Shown here: positions 10,482-21,649 of the stretch, piece after piece
How positions within the stretch are numbered: the first letter of the stretch is position 1
Layout: every line of letters begins with the position of its first letter
Source of the DNA: Saccharina japonica
Lineage: Eukaryota > Sar > Phaeophyceae > Laminariales > Laminariaceae
Direction of reading: 5' to 3'
Assembly: GCA_008828725.1 (NCBI GenBank)
Contig: MEHQ01001138.1
Location: 367,448 to 431,447, forward strand
DNA length: 64,000 nucleotides
Translations under genes and position numbers: made by a program
Notes under the pieces: model-generated
What the model saw: only the letters and a program-made list of their open reading frames with translations
What the model was told of the DNA's origin: nothing
Databases searched by the model: none

Positions 10482-13400
10482 GTGAGTACCGCGTGATGCT
10501 TTTGGCTTTTGATTTTGTTGGTGTGTCGGCCAAAAGCGATTCGTGGGTTCGGGTTAGGAATGTACGGCGGTGCCTGATTTGAGCTATATACCCATGGTTC
10601 GAAGCGTTTGAAACCGCTTGAGATTGTGGGCGAGCCTTCGCCGATAGCCGTTGCCGCCCGGGGGGAAGTAGTGCTTTGTCGGAAGCCGTCGCAGTATTGG
10701 TTGCGTTTTGTTTTTCCTTCTATTTTTAGAGTCTTCTCTAGCCGTCAGACGTGGTGAAGTTGAGTTCTGTTCCTCACGCGATCGTCCGGATGCTGTCCTT
10801 TGTCTGCGAGTGAGAGCGAGTACAAATTCACCCACGGCGGTGATACACAATGGGTAGACCTGCTCCCACCCGCCGAGGAGGTCTACCAGAGTGCCGAACG
10901 TTGTAATCTTTTTAGATGATGGCGTCTCCACCTTGATGTTGTAGCGGTTATTCTCGGCTCCTTTTGCGGGTACAGGAATTGGCGGGAAATCATTATCAAA
11001 GGAGCACAACGACAGCCGTGGACATAAAGTCAACTAACGAAACTGTTTTTAGCCGATCACCCGCAATGGTCCAGTGGGACACCAAAAAACAAAGAATAAT
11101 CTCGTGGGCAATTTTCTACGCAAGATGATTAAAACCTATCGGGAGAGACAGCATAATTGGAGACACTGCTGCCGCTGCTTGCGACTTGTATCACCGCTGC
11201 GCGGCTGTCGGCTGTGGACAGACAAACAGGGGGCGTCCATTCCGTTTCCGTCCGCCTCTCACGCACACCCGTGCAACTAACGCAATCGACCCGTCGACCG
11301 ACCGCCCCGTGCGCTTAAACGCCTTTGAACGACCCTGCGTTCAACCGTTCAACCGACCGCTCTGTTAACTTATACCGCTCGACCGACCGCTCCGCGCATT
11401 GCATTCAACCACTCGACCGACCGCTCCGCGCACTCGAAACCCTCGACCGACCGCTCCCTGCACTTAAACCCGTCCGACCGGCCGCTCCGTGCACTTAAAC
11501 CCGCCCGACCGACCGCTCCGCGCACTTGAACCGCTCAACCGATGGACCGACCGGTCGCTGTGGGAAGCAGGTGTGGAGCAGTATTCGGGACTGGGACGCT
11601 CAAGACAAGGAGCGCCTGGAGGACTACCTGGAGAAGGCAAGGCATGCCACGCATCTAAGGCGGCTCTTGCCGGGCGTGCCCGCGGTGGTGTTCATCGGTA
11701 ACGGCGGCGATAAGCGACGCAAGCGCAAGTCGGCGTGGGCGGTCATGGCCGGAGGAAAGCCCGAGGACCCGGAGAAGATCTGTGTCGTGTGCGCAGGGAG
11801 GGAAGTTCTGGAAGTGTCCTTGGGCAACGTTCAACCGGTGCAGGTTCGTGCGTACTTAAGCATCATTTTTTGTGACTCCCACCAGAGACGGGTCAGTGTT
11901 GGCATGCGCTCCTTCATGAGTTGGACTGCTCGTGAAGGCTGGGTGCGGGTTCAGCTCCCTCGATGTGTACGTACGTTGTTGAATCATGCAGTACGAAAAC
12001 TTTAGAGGTGGTTACGTGCGCACTTCTAGATGGCGAGCGAACCGCGTTTTCAGTATTTGGTGAAGCAGGGAAGTGTGTCTCCTTCAGTCTCGCACGTTGC
12101 CGTCGTGTTGCCGTACGCCACGGTGTGCGATGCAGGCCTGTCCGTTCTAGGGAGGGTTGGTTATGCCCTGGTACACGGGATGCTACCGTCGCCCATGGTG
12201 CACAGCTACTCCGAGAAGTTAGTGGCGCCTGCAAGTCCCGTAAGCAGCGCTGGGAGAGTGAGAGGGTGCAGTGCTACGTACTATATAGTACTTGTCGACA
12301 ACGAGGAGCTTTATTTCTGTCGAATCGCAGCATCCACCGCGCGAGGAAATTCGCATCTCGCTGTGTTCGTCACGCAGTAGAAAGCAGGGGCTTGACGGTT
12401 CTCAGCCGTTGCTTACGCCAATATTACCGACCGCGATGGGTCTCCCTTTTATTTCGCGTATTGTTACTAACTCCGAGGAAACTATTGTTCAGGGGGCTCT
12501 GGACTTCTTGTCGTTGTTGTGCGTTGCTCTTGTTGTGATGGGATTGAGTCTGGCGATTCCATCATTCGCTGATTGAAAAACCGACACCTTTACCCCTTTG
12601 CGCGCAGACCACACAACAAAGACGCAGCTGTAGTTCATTGGGGAATGTTATCGTTTTCTCGTTGTGTTAGCCCCCCAGCACATGCAATTGCACTGACGAC
12701 GCTTCGGTCATCGTCAGCCATACCCTTGAAAGCCTTGTTTAAAGGCTTCTTACGCCATCGATTCCGACTGCAGTGTACTTAAAGTGCACTGGCACTAGAC
12801 ACTAACAGACAGCATTAATTAAATGTCTATAACAAGTGACCACGTGCCTCTACCGACTGCAGGGCCCGTTGCCCAGCCCAAACCGGGGCATGGGTGCTCT
12901 CAACTAGGGTTGGGCGGAAGCGTACCCCCCGAGTCTCTAGGCATGCGTCCCTCCCGTGCGGTTGTGATGTCTGGGCAGGATTGCGCGTGTTGTTTGGGTC
13001 CTTTAGCCGACACGTCTGTTCGTCCCGAACTGAACGTTACCGGATAACAGCTTGTCGATACATGCAAATGCACACTGTGCTGACGTTTTTGCGTGCTCCT
13101 TGACGTTGGTCTTGCTTTGTCCTTGTGTGCCGTGGAGACAGATTGAGGAACACGCGCTCGAAGCGTTCATGCAACACGGCAGTCTCACAGATACCCGGGC
13201 GGCGCTCAGTATCCTTCAGTCGCGTGTCGACGACTCCGGCCCGCTTGCCCCGTGGACAGCCCCTCAGGTGAAAAACTGATATGTTTATGTGGCAGGCGCC
13301 CTTTCGGTGTTTATTTGCAACCGGCCGGGCCGGCGTTGGTACCACCCAAACATCTCGCTACGAGTAGGGTTAGAGCTTTACAGAGGTGGAGCTGTACAGG

Positions 13401-16400
13401 GTGTGGACCGTTTTTTTCGTCTAATTGCCACAGCTGAATCAGGGTACGTTTGGTTGCTTCTTATCTTTGGTGCACACCAAGCAACCTCCTTTGTTGTTTG
13501 CGGCGTACGAAGAGGGGAGTCGGGCGGGGGCGGGCGGGCGGGCGGGCGGGGATCGATTGTGCTGATATGCGGGAGGAGCGTCCTCTATTGCAGGCGCTTG
13601 TAAGGGGCCTCCTTGTCCTTGTAGTCCGCAAATTGTGGAAGCGGCTGCACATTGCCATCGAGGCTTACAATATGTTTTACTATTAATAGTACGAAGTATT
13701 AGCTTATGCGAGCGTTTCGCATTGCATACGTAAAATCTCCCAAACGCGGTGTTGTTGATTTTTCTTTAGTATCAAATAGTAAGCGGTGCTTCTTCGACGC
13801 CTCGGGCGTCATTTGGTAGCTGCGCACGGAATGAGAATATTTTGCAAATGTTTCTTACAGGGGTAAAGGGACGTTTTTATGCGGACGAGGGGAGTGTGGG
13901 GACGTGGGGGGGGGGGTGACCCGGAAGAATCTCTTGAGCGCGACCCTGATCTGCAAGAGTGGAGTAAGTCGTGCACGTCGCGAGGGAGGCCTTTTTGTTT
14001 GCAAATCAGAAACTTGCACGTAGGGGCAGCCAGACCATGCACAAGAGAAGCGCATGTTGGAACGTTGAGCAGTTGACCGAGCGGAGGCGAAAACAGACCT
14101 TGTATTGGAGCATGCATTCGCACCGCAGAGGTTTGCTTGCGAGCCGTCGTCGACATGATTTCGCACTGTGCCCACAAAGCCCTCGCACCAAGGCGTGAGC
14201 AGCACGTTTTCGCCTACGAGTATCGTCCGTACCCGCCTGACAACACATGCATGCTTTCGTCTCGTCCTGCGCTTCGGCGTGTGCCCGTATTGGTCCTCGC
14301 GTCTCCGCTCCCCTCCCCTCTGCTCCGCAACTCACCAGATCAAGGCTGTGTCAGAAGCTCTTGACAGACACTACGACTTCGACCGGTACTCTCGATCCAG
14401 AGGGCACGACCGGCATCGGGATGAGCACACGGACGTGGCATCTCTGAGCACGTCTGTCCCGGGAAAAACGCCTTCCCAGGTGAGTTGGTTTTTGGCTCCC
14501 ATGTGGCAGTCCACATCAAACGGAGTTATATTGCTTTTGCTTTTTTGGTAGGGTCGGTGTACATAGCATACTTGCTGGAAGCCCCGTTTTTTTCTATAAC
14601 CACATTTTGCGAGAGCAGCCGCGCCGATGACGTTCTTGATATTATTGATGCGGTGAACACTCTTCTTAGGGAGAGTCGACAGGGTGTCGTGGTCCGTCCT
14701 AGTCTACCTGCAGTAGTATCAGGTGGTATATCCGCACCACTTTCTTCAGCCTTTGTCCGTTTTTTGTTTTTCCCTGAGCTCTCCGTCAGGCCTACTATCG
14801 ACTGTCGACAACGCTATCCCTGTCGGGGAAGGCTGTCTTGAAACACTTCAAAGCACTATTAAGCACTGTTAATGTCGTGCTGCACCTGGACGAGTTGCTT
14901 TTTTTATTTGATCAAAGCTTCTCTGTAGTTGTTTTTTTAATATTTTTTAATCTGGTTATAAGTTTCAAGTAAATAAGTGTCTGCAATACGTATTATAATC
15001 AGTTGAAAATTGTCCAACAAACCCTGCCGTATCGTTTGGTTTTGGCGACCGGGTCTTCCTCATTGGTCGGACATGACTTGTGCTTCCGCCGTCATGCTAT
15101 TTCTAGCTTGTAGCCCCCCCCCTCACTACGACACACGGCCCATTGCTTCTCCCTGTAACGTTGCTTCGCCCAGGTGCTATCCTTCTACTACAGGTACATG
15201 GCATCGGGCGACGCTCTTACGGACATCATGGGTGGTGTCGAGGTAATGTCTGCCTCTATGCCGTGTGTCCGCGCTCTTGCCTCTTCACCATTACCTACAA
15301 GTTCAATTATCTCGGTACGCTTGCCGCTGTGCCCTGAGACTCCAGGTGTTGCGCTGATAGTAAATCAACGAGGACCGCTTGCCTTGTCCCTGTGTTGTCC
15401 CTGCACCCTCGCCGTCTTCATCACCGACTCCATCACCAATTCCATCTCCACATCTTTGCGCGTGCTCAGCATAGCGCTACTGAGTCTTGTTTTAAACCAC
15501 TTCACGTATTCCTTTTACGGTTTCAAGCACACAAAGTTGACACACGCTTTCATCCTTGCTGCCGCACGTCTCGCGTCAACCAGACCCAGGTAAAAAAGCG
15601 AAGCGAGAGGAAGATCACCCGCCCGAGGACCCCTCCACCCCCGCGCCCGAGCCCGCCCCCGAACCTCAGGCACCGCTCATCCCTCCGGTGCCCCCCGCGG
15701 CTGGCGAAACATCAAGACTCCGACAGTAGTAACGGCGGCTCGTCTCGGCTTCCTGGCAGACGGGCGCACGGGAGCGAGCGAGCGGGGCCTGGCAGGGGTG
15801 GCAACAAGGCTGCCCTGGATAATGGTAACGGGGGTAGGGGAGGCGGCGGTAGCAGAGTTATCGAGAGGCGGGTGGTAGAAGAGCGCAGGCCGATGCCGGA
15901 AGAAGAAGGTCCGCGCGGTGCCGAGCAAGGGCAGGACGGCGATGGCGGTTTCGATCGACGCCGCGGCAATGAACGCAACGGTGACCGTTTGGACGGCGCC
16001 AGTGGCGGGAGATCAGTGCCTTGGGCTCACGAAGGAGACTCGTCGGGCGCAAGGGGGGCGCAAGGGCTCAAGAGGTCCCTCGATGAGCGTGGATTGGGGG
16101 ATGTGAGGAGGGGCTTGGACCGGGAGCCACAGCGTCCTCGTCGGCTGGAGGCGCCGCGGGCGGCAATTCCTGTGGACGCCGTCATTGTCGAGGTGAGGCC
16201 ACAGTACGTACATAGGAGCGAAATTTTGTTGGGGGGCGGCGGTGTGGTTATACCGCGTAGCTTTGCGTCCTATTGTGCATGATTGGTCAGAGTTGTGGTC
16301 GACCAGCCTGGATTGTCGCCGATTGGCGACAATTGTCGTCAAGGTAGAGTTGTTTCGGATGCTGACCGGACTCAAGGGAGACGCATTCGTGATCCTAGAT

Positions 16401-19400
16401 ATCAGGGCTGTGCAGCAGCCGTTGCTTTGGTTGCAGGCACCATCGCCTACCGTCCTCTCGACCGGAGGGTGAAGCTGAACACGCTATCCCCCGACCTCTA
16501 TTTTGGCGTGCGTGTACTTCTGCAAGGCCACTGCAAAGGTACTGCACGGCTACCTCGCATCCCCTTCCCGAAGCTTATAATTCCCTCCTCACCTTCGCTG
16601 ACACCTTTCCAACACCAATGCGAACATGTAGGTGTCGGATGATGATGAAGCACCAGCTTTCGCACCCCAACGAAGCATGCACAGGAACGAACAGCGTCGG
16701 AATGAACGAGGCCCGCTCGAGGACAGGGACCGAGACTACGGCGCCCGGCCTAGGGGCAGAGACTTGAGGGAACCCATTCCGCAGTCTCTCGTGCAGTACC
16801 AACCCCGGACCGGGAGACCCCACCCAAACCGTGAGTACAGGCCTTTCTTGGGCGAGGCTGTTGCGCTGGTACCGGTACTAAGGCAGAAAAAGCTATGGCA
16901 TGCACAGTTTTGTCTCGGTTCTTGTTCATTCGCTTACCTCGCCACCTTTTGTTCGGTCGAAACTTGCACCGCTTCTTCCCTCGTTTCATCAGCAAGCGTG
17001 TCCCACCGGATGGGCCGCTTGCGGCGCAGTTGCGTCCGCCTTTGCGTGTTCCCTGGTTGTCTCGTTCTTGGCAGGTTGTCTTTTCTCTGCCGTGATGAAG
17101 GGCGCCGCCAAACTGCTGTGCTCGTACGGCGTATTCAATTAGTTTCGTATAGCCACCGAAGTACCCTCCGAAGGAAAGCTAAATAAGGCTTCCAGCTTGA
17201 ATGTATCGTACGCAGTCATTTTGGAAGTGGCCACACAAGCCGTGACTTGATGTAAGCCATTCTTGTGTTTTCTCGCCCATCTCACCATCTGAACCATGAT
17301 TCTGCTCCACGTCTGTCCTTCGTTGGGAGGTAATTCCATCTTTGATGCTGTAGTACATTCGTGAATTCCCGGCATGCCTCTACCCCCGCGGACTTGGTGC
17401 CCGCCCAAAACCTGGAGCTGCAGCTATACTAACGCAACTTTCCCATTTTTGCGTGGCCGTCCTGACCGCCGTGACGACCGTGTGTTTCGTGTTGCGGCAT
17501 CAGACGGGTCTGTGTACGACCCGCGTTACGACGACCGCCTTCACGACCACCGCATGCCCGACAATCGGCGCAACGACGGCCGAAGCAACAATCAGGTGTA
17601 CCGTGACGATGGCAGAGGTTACCCCAACGACCAGCGTTACGGTAACGGCCGGCATCACGCGATCGACGGCCCGTCACGCCCCGCGGGCCGTGGGGTTGCC
17701 GACAGAGGCCTTGGCGTTGGAGGGGGCGCTTCGATGGAGCGCCGTCGAGCGCAATCCACACCCAGCTACGACGGGCAATGGAGAGGCGAGGAGAGCCGTG
17801 TTGCCTCCGCGATCGGCCCGGAACGAGATGGTCTACAAATGGGAGCTTTTTCACCCATTGAGGGTTGCTGGCTGCTGATCGACCGGGCGAGGAAAACCAA
17901 CTTACCTGAGGTGGGTGACGTGCTGCTGCTTCTCATTTTTTCTCGGTCGGGCTATGATTCAATCGGCAATGCTGTCCTGCATTCGTTAAGTACTCGATAT
18001 GTTCTTGCTCCTCCATGCTTAGTGCTGCATTCTCATCGCTGCGAGCTTGTCGCCCGGAAGGCGCGGGTGCAGCGTTAGTCGTGATAGACAGACGATGCCA
18101 CGCAAATCCATGTTTCAGCACATTGTGCCGCCTGTGAACATCACCGAAGGTAGACGTTGAATCAACTCTGACTCCTCACCCCCCTTTTCCCCCCGTTGTC
18201 GTTGCACGACACGCACTTGACCTCGACCTCATGTGTATCATCTTGCGCCCCTACCACGCGGCAGGACCGGGTCAACTATCTGCAGGGGCTGCTTGAGAAA
18301 CACGAAACGCAGAACATGACGTTTAACATGGTGCGTCATTCACGGACTACGACTGTACAATTCCTTTAGCGGCTGTTCTAGCTGCGAACCGATTGTCTCT
18401 ATTGCTGTTCCTATCCCTATCAGCTGTGAGACACGCCTAGTGGCACAACAATCAACCTCCAGAAACTCCAGTGTGTTGCTTATTGATTCGTAGTGCAACG
18501 TCTTATCGCCTGCAGCCTTCGGGATAGCCACTTGGCTCATATGACCATACTAAGTATACCATAAACCTGTTCGAGGTTTACAGAAGAGTCACGTTTGTTT
18601 CGTGTTGGCCTCTTTCTACTATTCGTAGTCCTCTACTACGGTGGTCATACGCCCCAACCGCTCACCGTGTACCTGCCCATACCCGCGGATTTAATGTCAT
18701 CGGATCACCTCTACTACTTTCGTGTCTGGCCCCCCGCACCTTGTCTGCAGCTGGTGGACCGCACGGAAAGCTGCCTGTATGACCGAGCAGACATTCAGGC
18801 GGAATTTGTCAGGTGAGCAAGTACGTTGAAGGACGCTTGGATACCGCTTCGCCTGGAGCCGCGTTAACCCCATCTTATTATTCTACAGTGGTCTTGGCGG
18901 CGAGGGCGATGCGAGGAATAATCACAGTTCGTAGGGCTATCCACATTATTGCTTTGCGACAACTACTTTCGCTTGCTTCGGCGGTATGCCCAATCTTTTC
19001 AGCGCAGTGTTTTATTGAAATGTGTGTGCGCCCCATGAAGAAGGCCTGTCGTGCACGCCTCCCAACATCACCGTTCATGCCCCCCTTCGACGGGCGTTTC
19101 CCTCCAATTCACCTCTTCTCCATCATCGTTCATTTCAGGCTCTTCTCACAAATGGATTTGCCTCCGCCACGACGACCTTTCCGCGCGGCGCCGAGACATG
19201 CCGACTGCACGAACGGCAGCGCGTACGGTGTCGGTGCTCGTTCGGCACCGCGACGAGCACCCGAGTACCCTTTGGAACCGCGTTCCGGAGCGGTGCGTGA
19301 CGAGCGGATGGAGCGCGTGGTTGCGGCTGTCACCGTTTCCAACGCTATCGTGGGGGCACGGGACAGGGAGCGCTTGGGCCCGGAGCCGCAGACGGTGGCA

Positions 19401-19991
19401 TTCGCCTCCGATACGCGGATGCTAGGTGTGGGTACTTCGATGCGAGGGTCCGGCGAGTTTGCAGCGCCGGTCCCGGAAGGATATCCAGAGCAAGGCAGCA
19501 ACTCTTCCAATACGATAAGGGCAGGTCCCCGATCAGCTCACTCTGACTCGGACCAAGTCACAGGACCGTCGCCCACTGGAACCCTGGCCCGCACACCACC
19601 TCTACGACTCACCGACGGCGCGACCGGTTCCTCTCAGACCGCACCAGGATCTTCCGCGGTTTCCTCCTCTGACAACCCTTTGTCAGGGCAAACACCGTCG
19701 TGGGTCGGAGCAGACAGAAACGGGGGAAACCTGGCTCCTGCCCCTGCCCGTGGCCAATTCCCCATCGCTGCGCCCTCGACGGGCTGGGATCCTCGGCAGG
19801 CAGAGATTGGCTACCATGGTAACCGATCTGCGGATGCCGGGGAACACTTGCCCGCTGCACAAGCGGGGCGTTCCTCGCCTGGTGTCGCGCGTACTCCCCC
19901 CGCAGCCGCAGCCTTTGGAAGCGCCGAGCAATGGGACGGGGTCGAACTCGGGAGGGGGGAGTACGGACGAGGTGTAAGTGGGCGCCCCTAA
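9201..19991 (+). CDS. BAH / ELM2-like / SANT chromatin protein, multi-exon, 5' end not found
   Basis: Exons that join in frame were found at 9201-10481, 11571-11843, 13142-13267, 14339-14479, 15174-15242, 15590-16192, 16632-16830, about 17455-17910, 18265-18330, 18751-18812 and 19139-19991 (TAA). Most begin after CAG, end before GTGAGT-like donors and are phase 0. The product would be a nuclear chromatin factor. It has an N-terminal BAH domain (nucleosome or histone-tail binding), an ELM2-like helix pair, a SANT domain split by the intron between 14479 and 15174, and a long Arg/Asp/Gly/Ser-rich tail. BAH-ELM2-SANT is the order in MTA and RERE proteins, where ELM2-SANT recruits histone deacetylase. 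That role is inferred here. The BAH start must lie in exons upstream of 9201 that I did not find. The join between 16830 and about 17455 is unresolved by one base, and exons between 11843 and 14339 may be missing. Confidence 0.75.
11282..11560 (+). repeat. Minisatellite, about 36-bp unit, in an intron
   Basis: Repeats of the CGACCGACCGCTCC(G/C)(C/T)GCACTT(A/G)AACC type run in about seven irregular copies. They end only about ten bases before the acceptor of the exon at 11571, so the repeat abuts the pyrimidine tract and branch region of that intron. Apparent ORF starts within it are caused by the repeat. Confidence 0.75.
11571..11843 (+). CDS. Exon: charged linker with a beta-rich module (91 codons)
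   Basis: Bounded by GAAGCAG and a GTTCGT donor, phase 0 at both ends. It reads VWSSIRDWDAQDKERLEDYL, then LPGVPAVVFIGNGG, a KRRKRK basic cluster, SAWAVMAGG and KICVVCAGREVLEVSLGNVQPV. The last part, a run of short strands ending V-x-P-V, is reminiscent of Tudor/PWWP-type modules. That is a weak resemblance only. Placement in the BAH/SANT gene rests on strand, phase and codon style. Confidence 0.6.
13142..13267 (+). CDS. Exon: ELM2-like helical segment (42 codons)
   Basis: Bounded by GAGACAG and CCTCAG/GTGAAA, phase 0 at both ends. The peptide IEEHALEAFMQHGSLTDTRA then ALSILQSRVDDSGPLAPWTAPQ has the paired-helix pattern (AL-x-x-h-x-x-h-G ... A-L-x-x-L) found at the C-terminal side of ELM2 domains. 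It lies upstream of the SANT exons, as expected for ELM2-SANT. The N-terminal half of an ELM2 domain was not found, so the call is tentative. Confidence 0.6.
13861..13963 (+). CDS. Possible exon with DLQEW motif (uncertain)
   Basis: A TTTCTTACAG acceptor precedes and a GTAAGT donor follows. The 3' part reads DPEESLERDPDLQEW, which would suit the acidic approach to the first tryptophan of a SANT domain. The 5' part reads well only in another frame, and the two meet at a run of G around 13905-13915. The base count of this homopolymer may be wrong, or only part of this stretch may be exon. Confidence 0.3.
14339..14479 (+). CDS. Exon: first part of SANT domain (47 codons)
   Basis: Bounded by CTCACCAG and TCCCAG/GTGAGT, phase 0 at both ends. 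It reads IKAVSEALDRHYDFDRYSRS, a His/Arg/Asp-rich insertion, then DVASLSTSVPGKTPSQ. The pattern A-L-x-x-H/Y-x-x-D-F ... h-x-x-x-V-P-G-K-T-x-x-Q is the SANT/Myb-like signature. The insertion between helices one and two is longer than usual. The domain is completed by the next exon. Confidence 0.75.
15174..15242 (+). CDS. Exon: end of SANT domain (23 codons)
   Basis: Bounded by CGCCCAG and GTCGAG/GTAATG, phase 0 at both ends. The peptide VLSFYYRYMASGDALTDIMG completes helix three of the SANT domain (Q-V-x-x-F-Y-Y-x-h) begun at 14339. The F-Y-Y motif is typical of co-repressor SANT domains rather than DNA-binding Myb repeats. Confidence 0.75.
15590..16192 (+). CDS. Exon: Pro-rich then Arg/Gly/Asp-rich disordered region (201 codons)
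   Basis: Starts after AGACCCAG and ends before GTGAGG, phase 0 at both ends. It starts VKKRSERKITRPRTPPPPRP and later reads GSRVIERRVVEERRPMPEEE and FDRRRGNERNGDRLDG. It has low sequence complexity, many charged residues and no folded domain. Another frame is also Pro-rich at the 5' end (15592-15727) but stops at 15728, so the phase-0 frame is preferred. Confidence 0.65.
16632..16830 (+). CDS. Exon: acidic/Arg-rich disordered region (66 codons)
   Basis: Starts after CATGTAG and ends before GTGAGT. It reads VSDDDEAPAFAPQRSMHRNE then LEDRDRDYGARPRGRDLREP and VQYQPRTGRPHPN. It begins in phase 0 and ends one base into a codon, unlike the other exons. The RD/GR style matches the exons on either side. 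Confidence 0.6.
17455..17910 (+). CDS. Exon: Arg/Asp/Tyr-rich region, start approximate
   Basis: The frame RGRPDRRDDRVFRVAASDGS, YDPRYDDRLHDHRMPDNRRN, RDDGRGYPNDQRYGNGRHHA is clearly protein-like and continues the style of the previous exon. It runs open to a GAG/GTGGGT donor. The nearest acceptor (CTGCAG, about 17423) would leave the frame one base off from the previous exon, so an unseen small exon or a different junction is likely. The end may also lie somewhat earlier than 17910. Confidence 0.5.
18265..18330 (+). CDS. Small exon (22 codons)
   Basis: Bounded by GCGGCAG and ACATG/GTGCGT, phase 0 at both ends. It reads DRVNYLQGLLEKHETQNMTF then NM, an amphipathic helix-like peptide. The surrounding sequence has no open frame of similar quality. 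Confidence 0.55.
18751..18812 (+). CDS. Small exon (about 21 codons)
   Basis: Bounded by TCTGCAG and GTCAG/GTGAGC. It reads LVDRTESCLYDRADIQAEFV and ends two bases into a codon, which the first base of the exon at 19139 completes as Arg. That phase match supports both exons. Confidence 0.6.
19139..19991 (+). CDS. Terminal exon: Ser/Gly/Pro-rich tail with stop (about 284 codons)
   Basis: Starts after CATTTCAG in the phase left by the previous exon and runs open to TAA at 19989-19991. It begins RLFSQMDLPPPRRPFRAAPR and contains a short ordered-looking part (ERMERVVAAVTVSNAIVGAR), then Ser/Thr/Pro/Gly-rich sequence. A GTAAGT lies 17 bases before the stop, so a further exon cannot be excluded. 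Confidence 0.65.
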
Positions 19992-20929
19992 CAGGTTCGG
20001 CAATCGAAGAGTGCTAGCTTGCGCGCAGGTTGTGCAAAGTTGTCTGTGAATCGATACAATCAAGGACCCGATAGCGAACGGATCGAGGAGTGAGATTGGA
20101 GACCTTTGAACCTCATTCACTGGTGATCGAAACACGCGACAATGTGCGAGCCAATCAGCAAGAGCGGTTAACAAGGCGCTCGAGGCAAGGCACGCATGGA
20201 AATTTCGAACATGGACAGCGGAAACGAGCGGTTTCATCGCCGTCTTCTGTACATCGGCGCCGTCGGCTTAATCGAGGAGGAAACAAAGTGTGATAGAGAA
20301 GATGTCTGCACTGTGCTAAAATCCGTGAACTGATCTACCTACGGAGACTGATGGGATTACCGTCAAACGGCGCGATCGGCCCTGTGTTCTCGATGGTGTT
20401 ACATATGCTTGGTTGGTATTGTGTGTTCTCGAGCTTTGACGAGTTGTAGTGAGGGGGCCCTGAAAACCCCGCCGTGAATCTTCCGTGAATACTATTATTA
20501 GCGCGCTCGCTTGATTTTCCGTAAGCGGTTTTGTTGTGTGTGATGTGTGTTGTATGTGTTTTGTGTGTTCAATTTACATGGGAGATGAGCGTGCCTCGGC
20601 TGCTTACCGTGGTCGGTACGCTCCTGTTTGTAGGTATCGTGCTCTCGACCTGTGTTGGGGCCGTTACTGAGCTACTCCAATAGAATACATGCATACTCTC
20701 AGTACCCCGCGCTTGCTCTCGGCAAGCCCGCGGGGGTGTCTTTTTAGCGGTACAAAATTCGTCTCACCCCTAAGGAGAGATGCCTCCGTGTCACCGAGGA
20801 TCCAGCCTAACCACATGTAGGCCGGGTTTTGTAGAGTTGGGTCACTCACGGTGCATCAAGCTCAACGCAGTTGTTTCTGATTTTTGAAGTACGTGTTACA
20901 AAGGGCCTGCGGCCTCGTCTGGATGTTGT

Positions 20930-21394
20930 GTGTGCGGAGGCGAATTGGCACACTCGTGCAAAGCTCCCAGGAGCCGCTTGGACCGAGGGAAAACTCGCCC
21001 AGTTAGGAAGATCCATTCGACAGCGAGGAGGGAGTGGAAATTGACGGTCGGCGAACATGGATGGGCTGTGTGGATGGACCCTTTCCACGCGAAGCTTTGC
21101 TTTCCAAGACCGAAACGGAGGTCTTTGATGGATTTTACTGTAACTTTTGCTCGTAGAAAAGAGAGTGGAAACCGCTGGAAGGGACGGCAACAGAAGAGAG
21201 GGGAAACCACTGGAAGGGATGGCAACAGCGCAGGCGACCCATCGAACAAATCGAGCCGGGCTGGCGGCTGGAGAAAGACGGCTAGAGCAGCACCAACGTC
21301 AAGACGACGCCGACCCCGCACAGACCAGGGATGCACCACATACCCCCGCGGAAACGTTTCTAGGCAGCTGCTGACCTCGGACACATCGGTTTGA
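20930..21394 (+). CDS. Hypothetical ORF downstream of the SANT gene (weak)
   Basis: A 154-codon frame, basic and without recognisable domains, lies about 0.9 kb after the SANT gene stop. Around 21147-21374 a second + frame (starting MLVEKRVETAGRDGNRREGK) looks equally protein-like, so the true frame is unclear. A GGAAGGGA(C/T)GGCAACAG word occurs twice 39 bases apart. It may be a 3' exon of an unseen gene, a small gene or chance. Confidence 0.25.
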   Translation: MCGGELAHSCKAPRSRLDRGKTRPVRKIHSTARREWKLTVGEHGWAVWMDPFHAKLCFPRPKRRSLMDFTVTFARRKESGNRWKGRQQKRGETTGRDGNSAGDPSNKSSRAGGWRKTARAAPTSRRRRPRTDQGCTTYPRGNVSRQLLTSDTSV

Positions 21395-21649
21395 TTGGTT
21401 GCAATCCAGTAGTTGTTGCGTGCGATTACGCGGATGGGCCATGGGGTTACCGTAGTTGTGGTGATTAGGCGCCGACAATCATTGCTTTAGTTGGAGTCCG
21501 AGACAAGGTGTGCTTTATCGAGGGAGCTCCAGTGAGGATGGAAGATGTCTTTTCACCGTGCTACTCGTGGTTGTTGGGTCGGTCTCATTTTCACTGCGTG
21601 TACCGCGAATGCGTGTGCCGGGAGTGTCTAGGGGCATCATACTCTTCCT

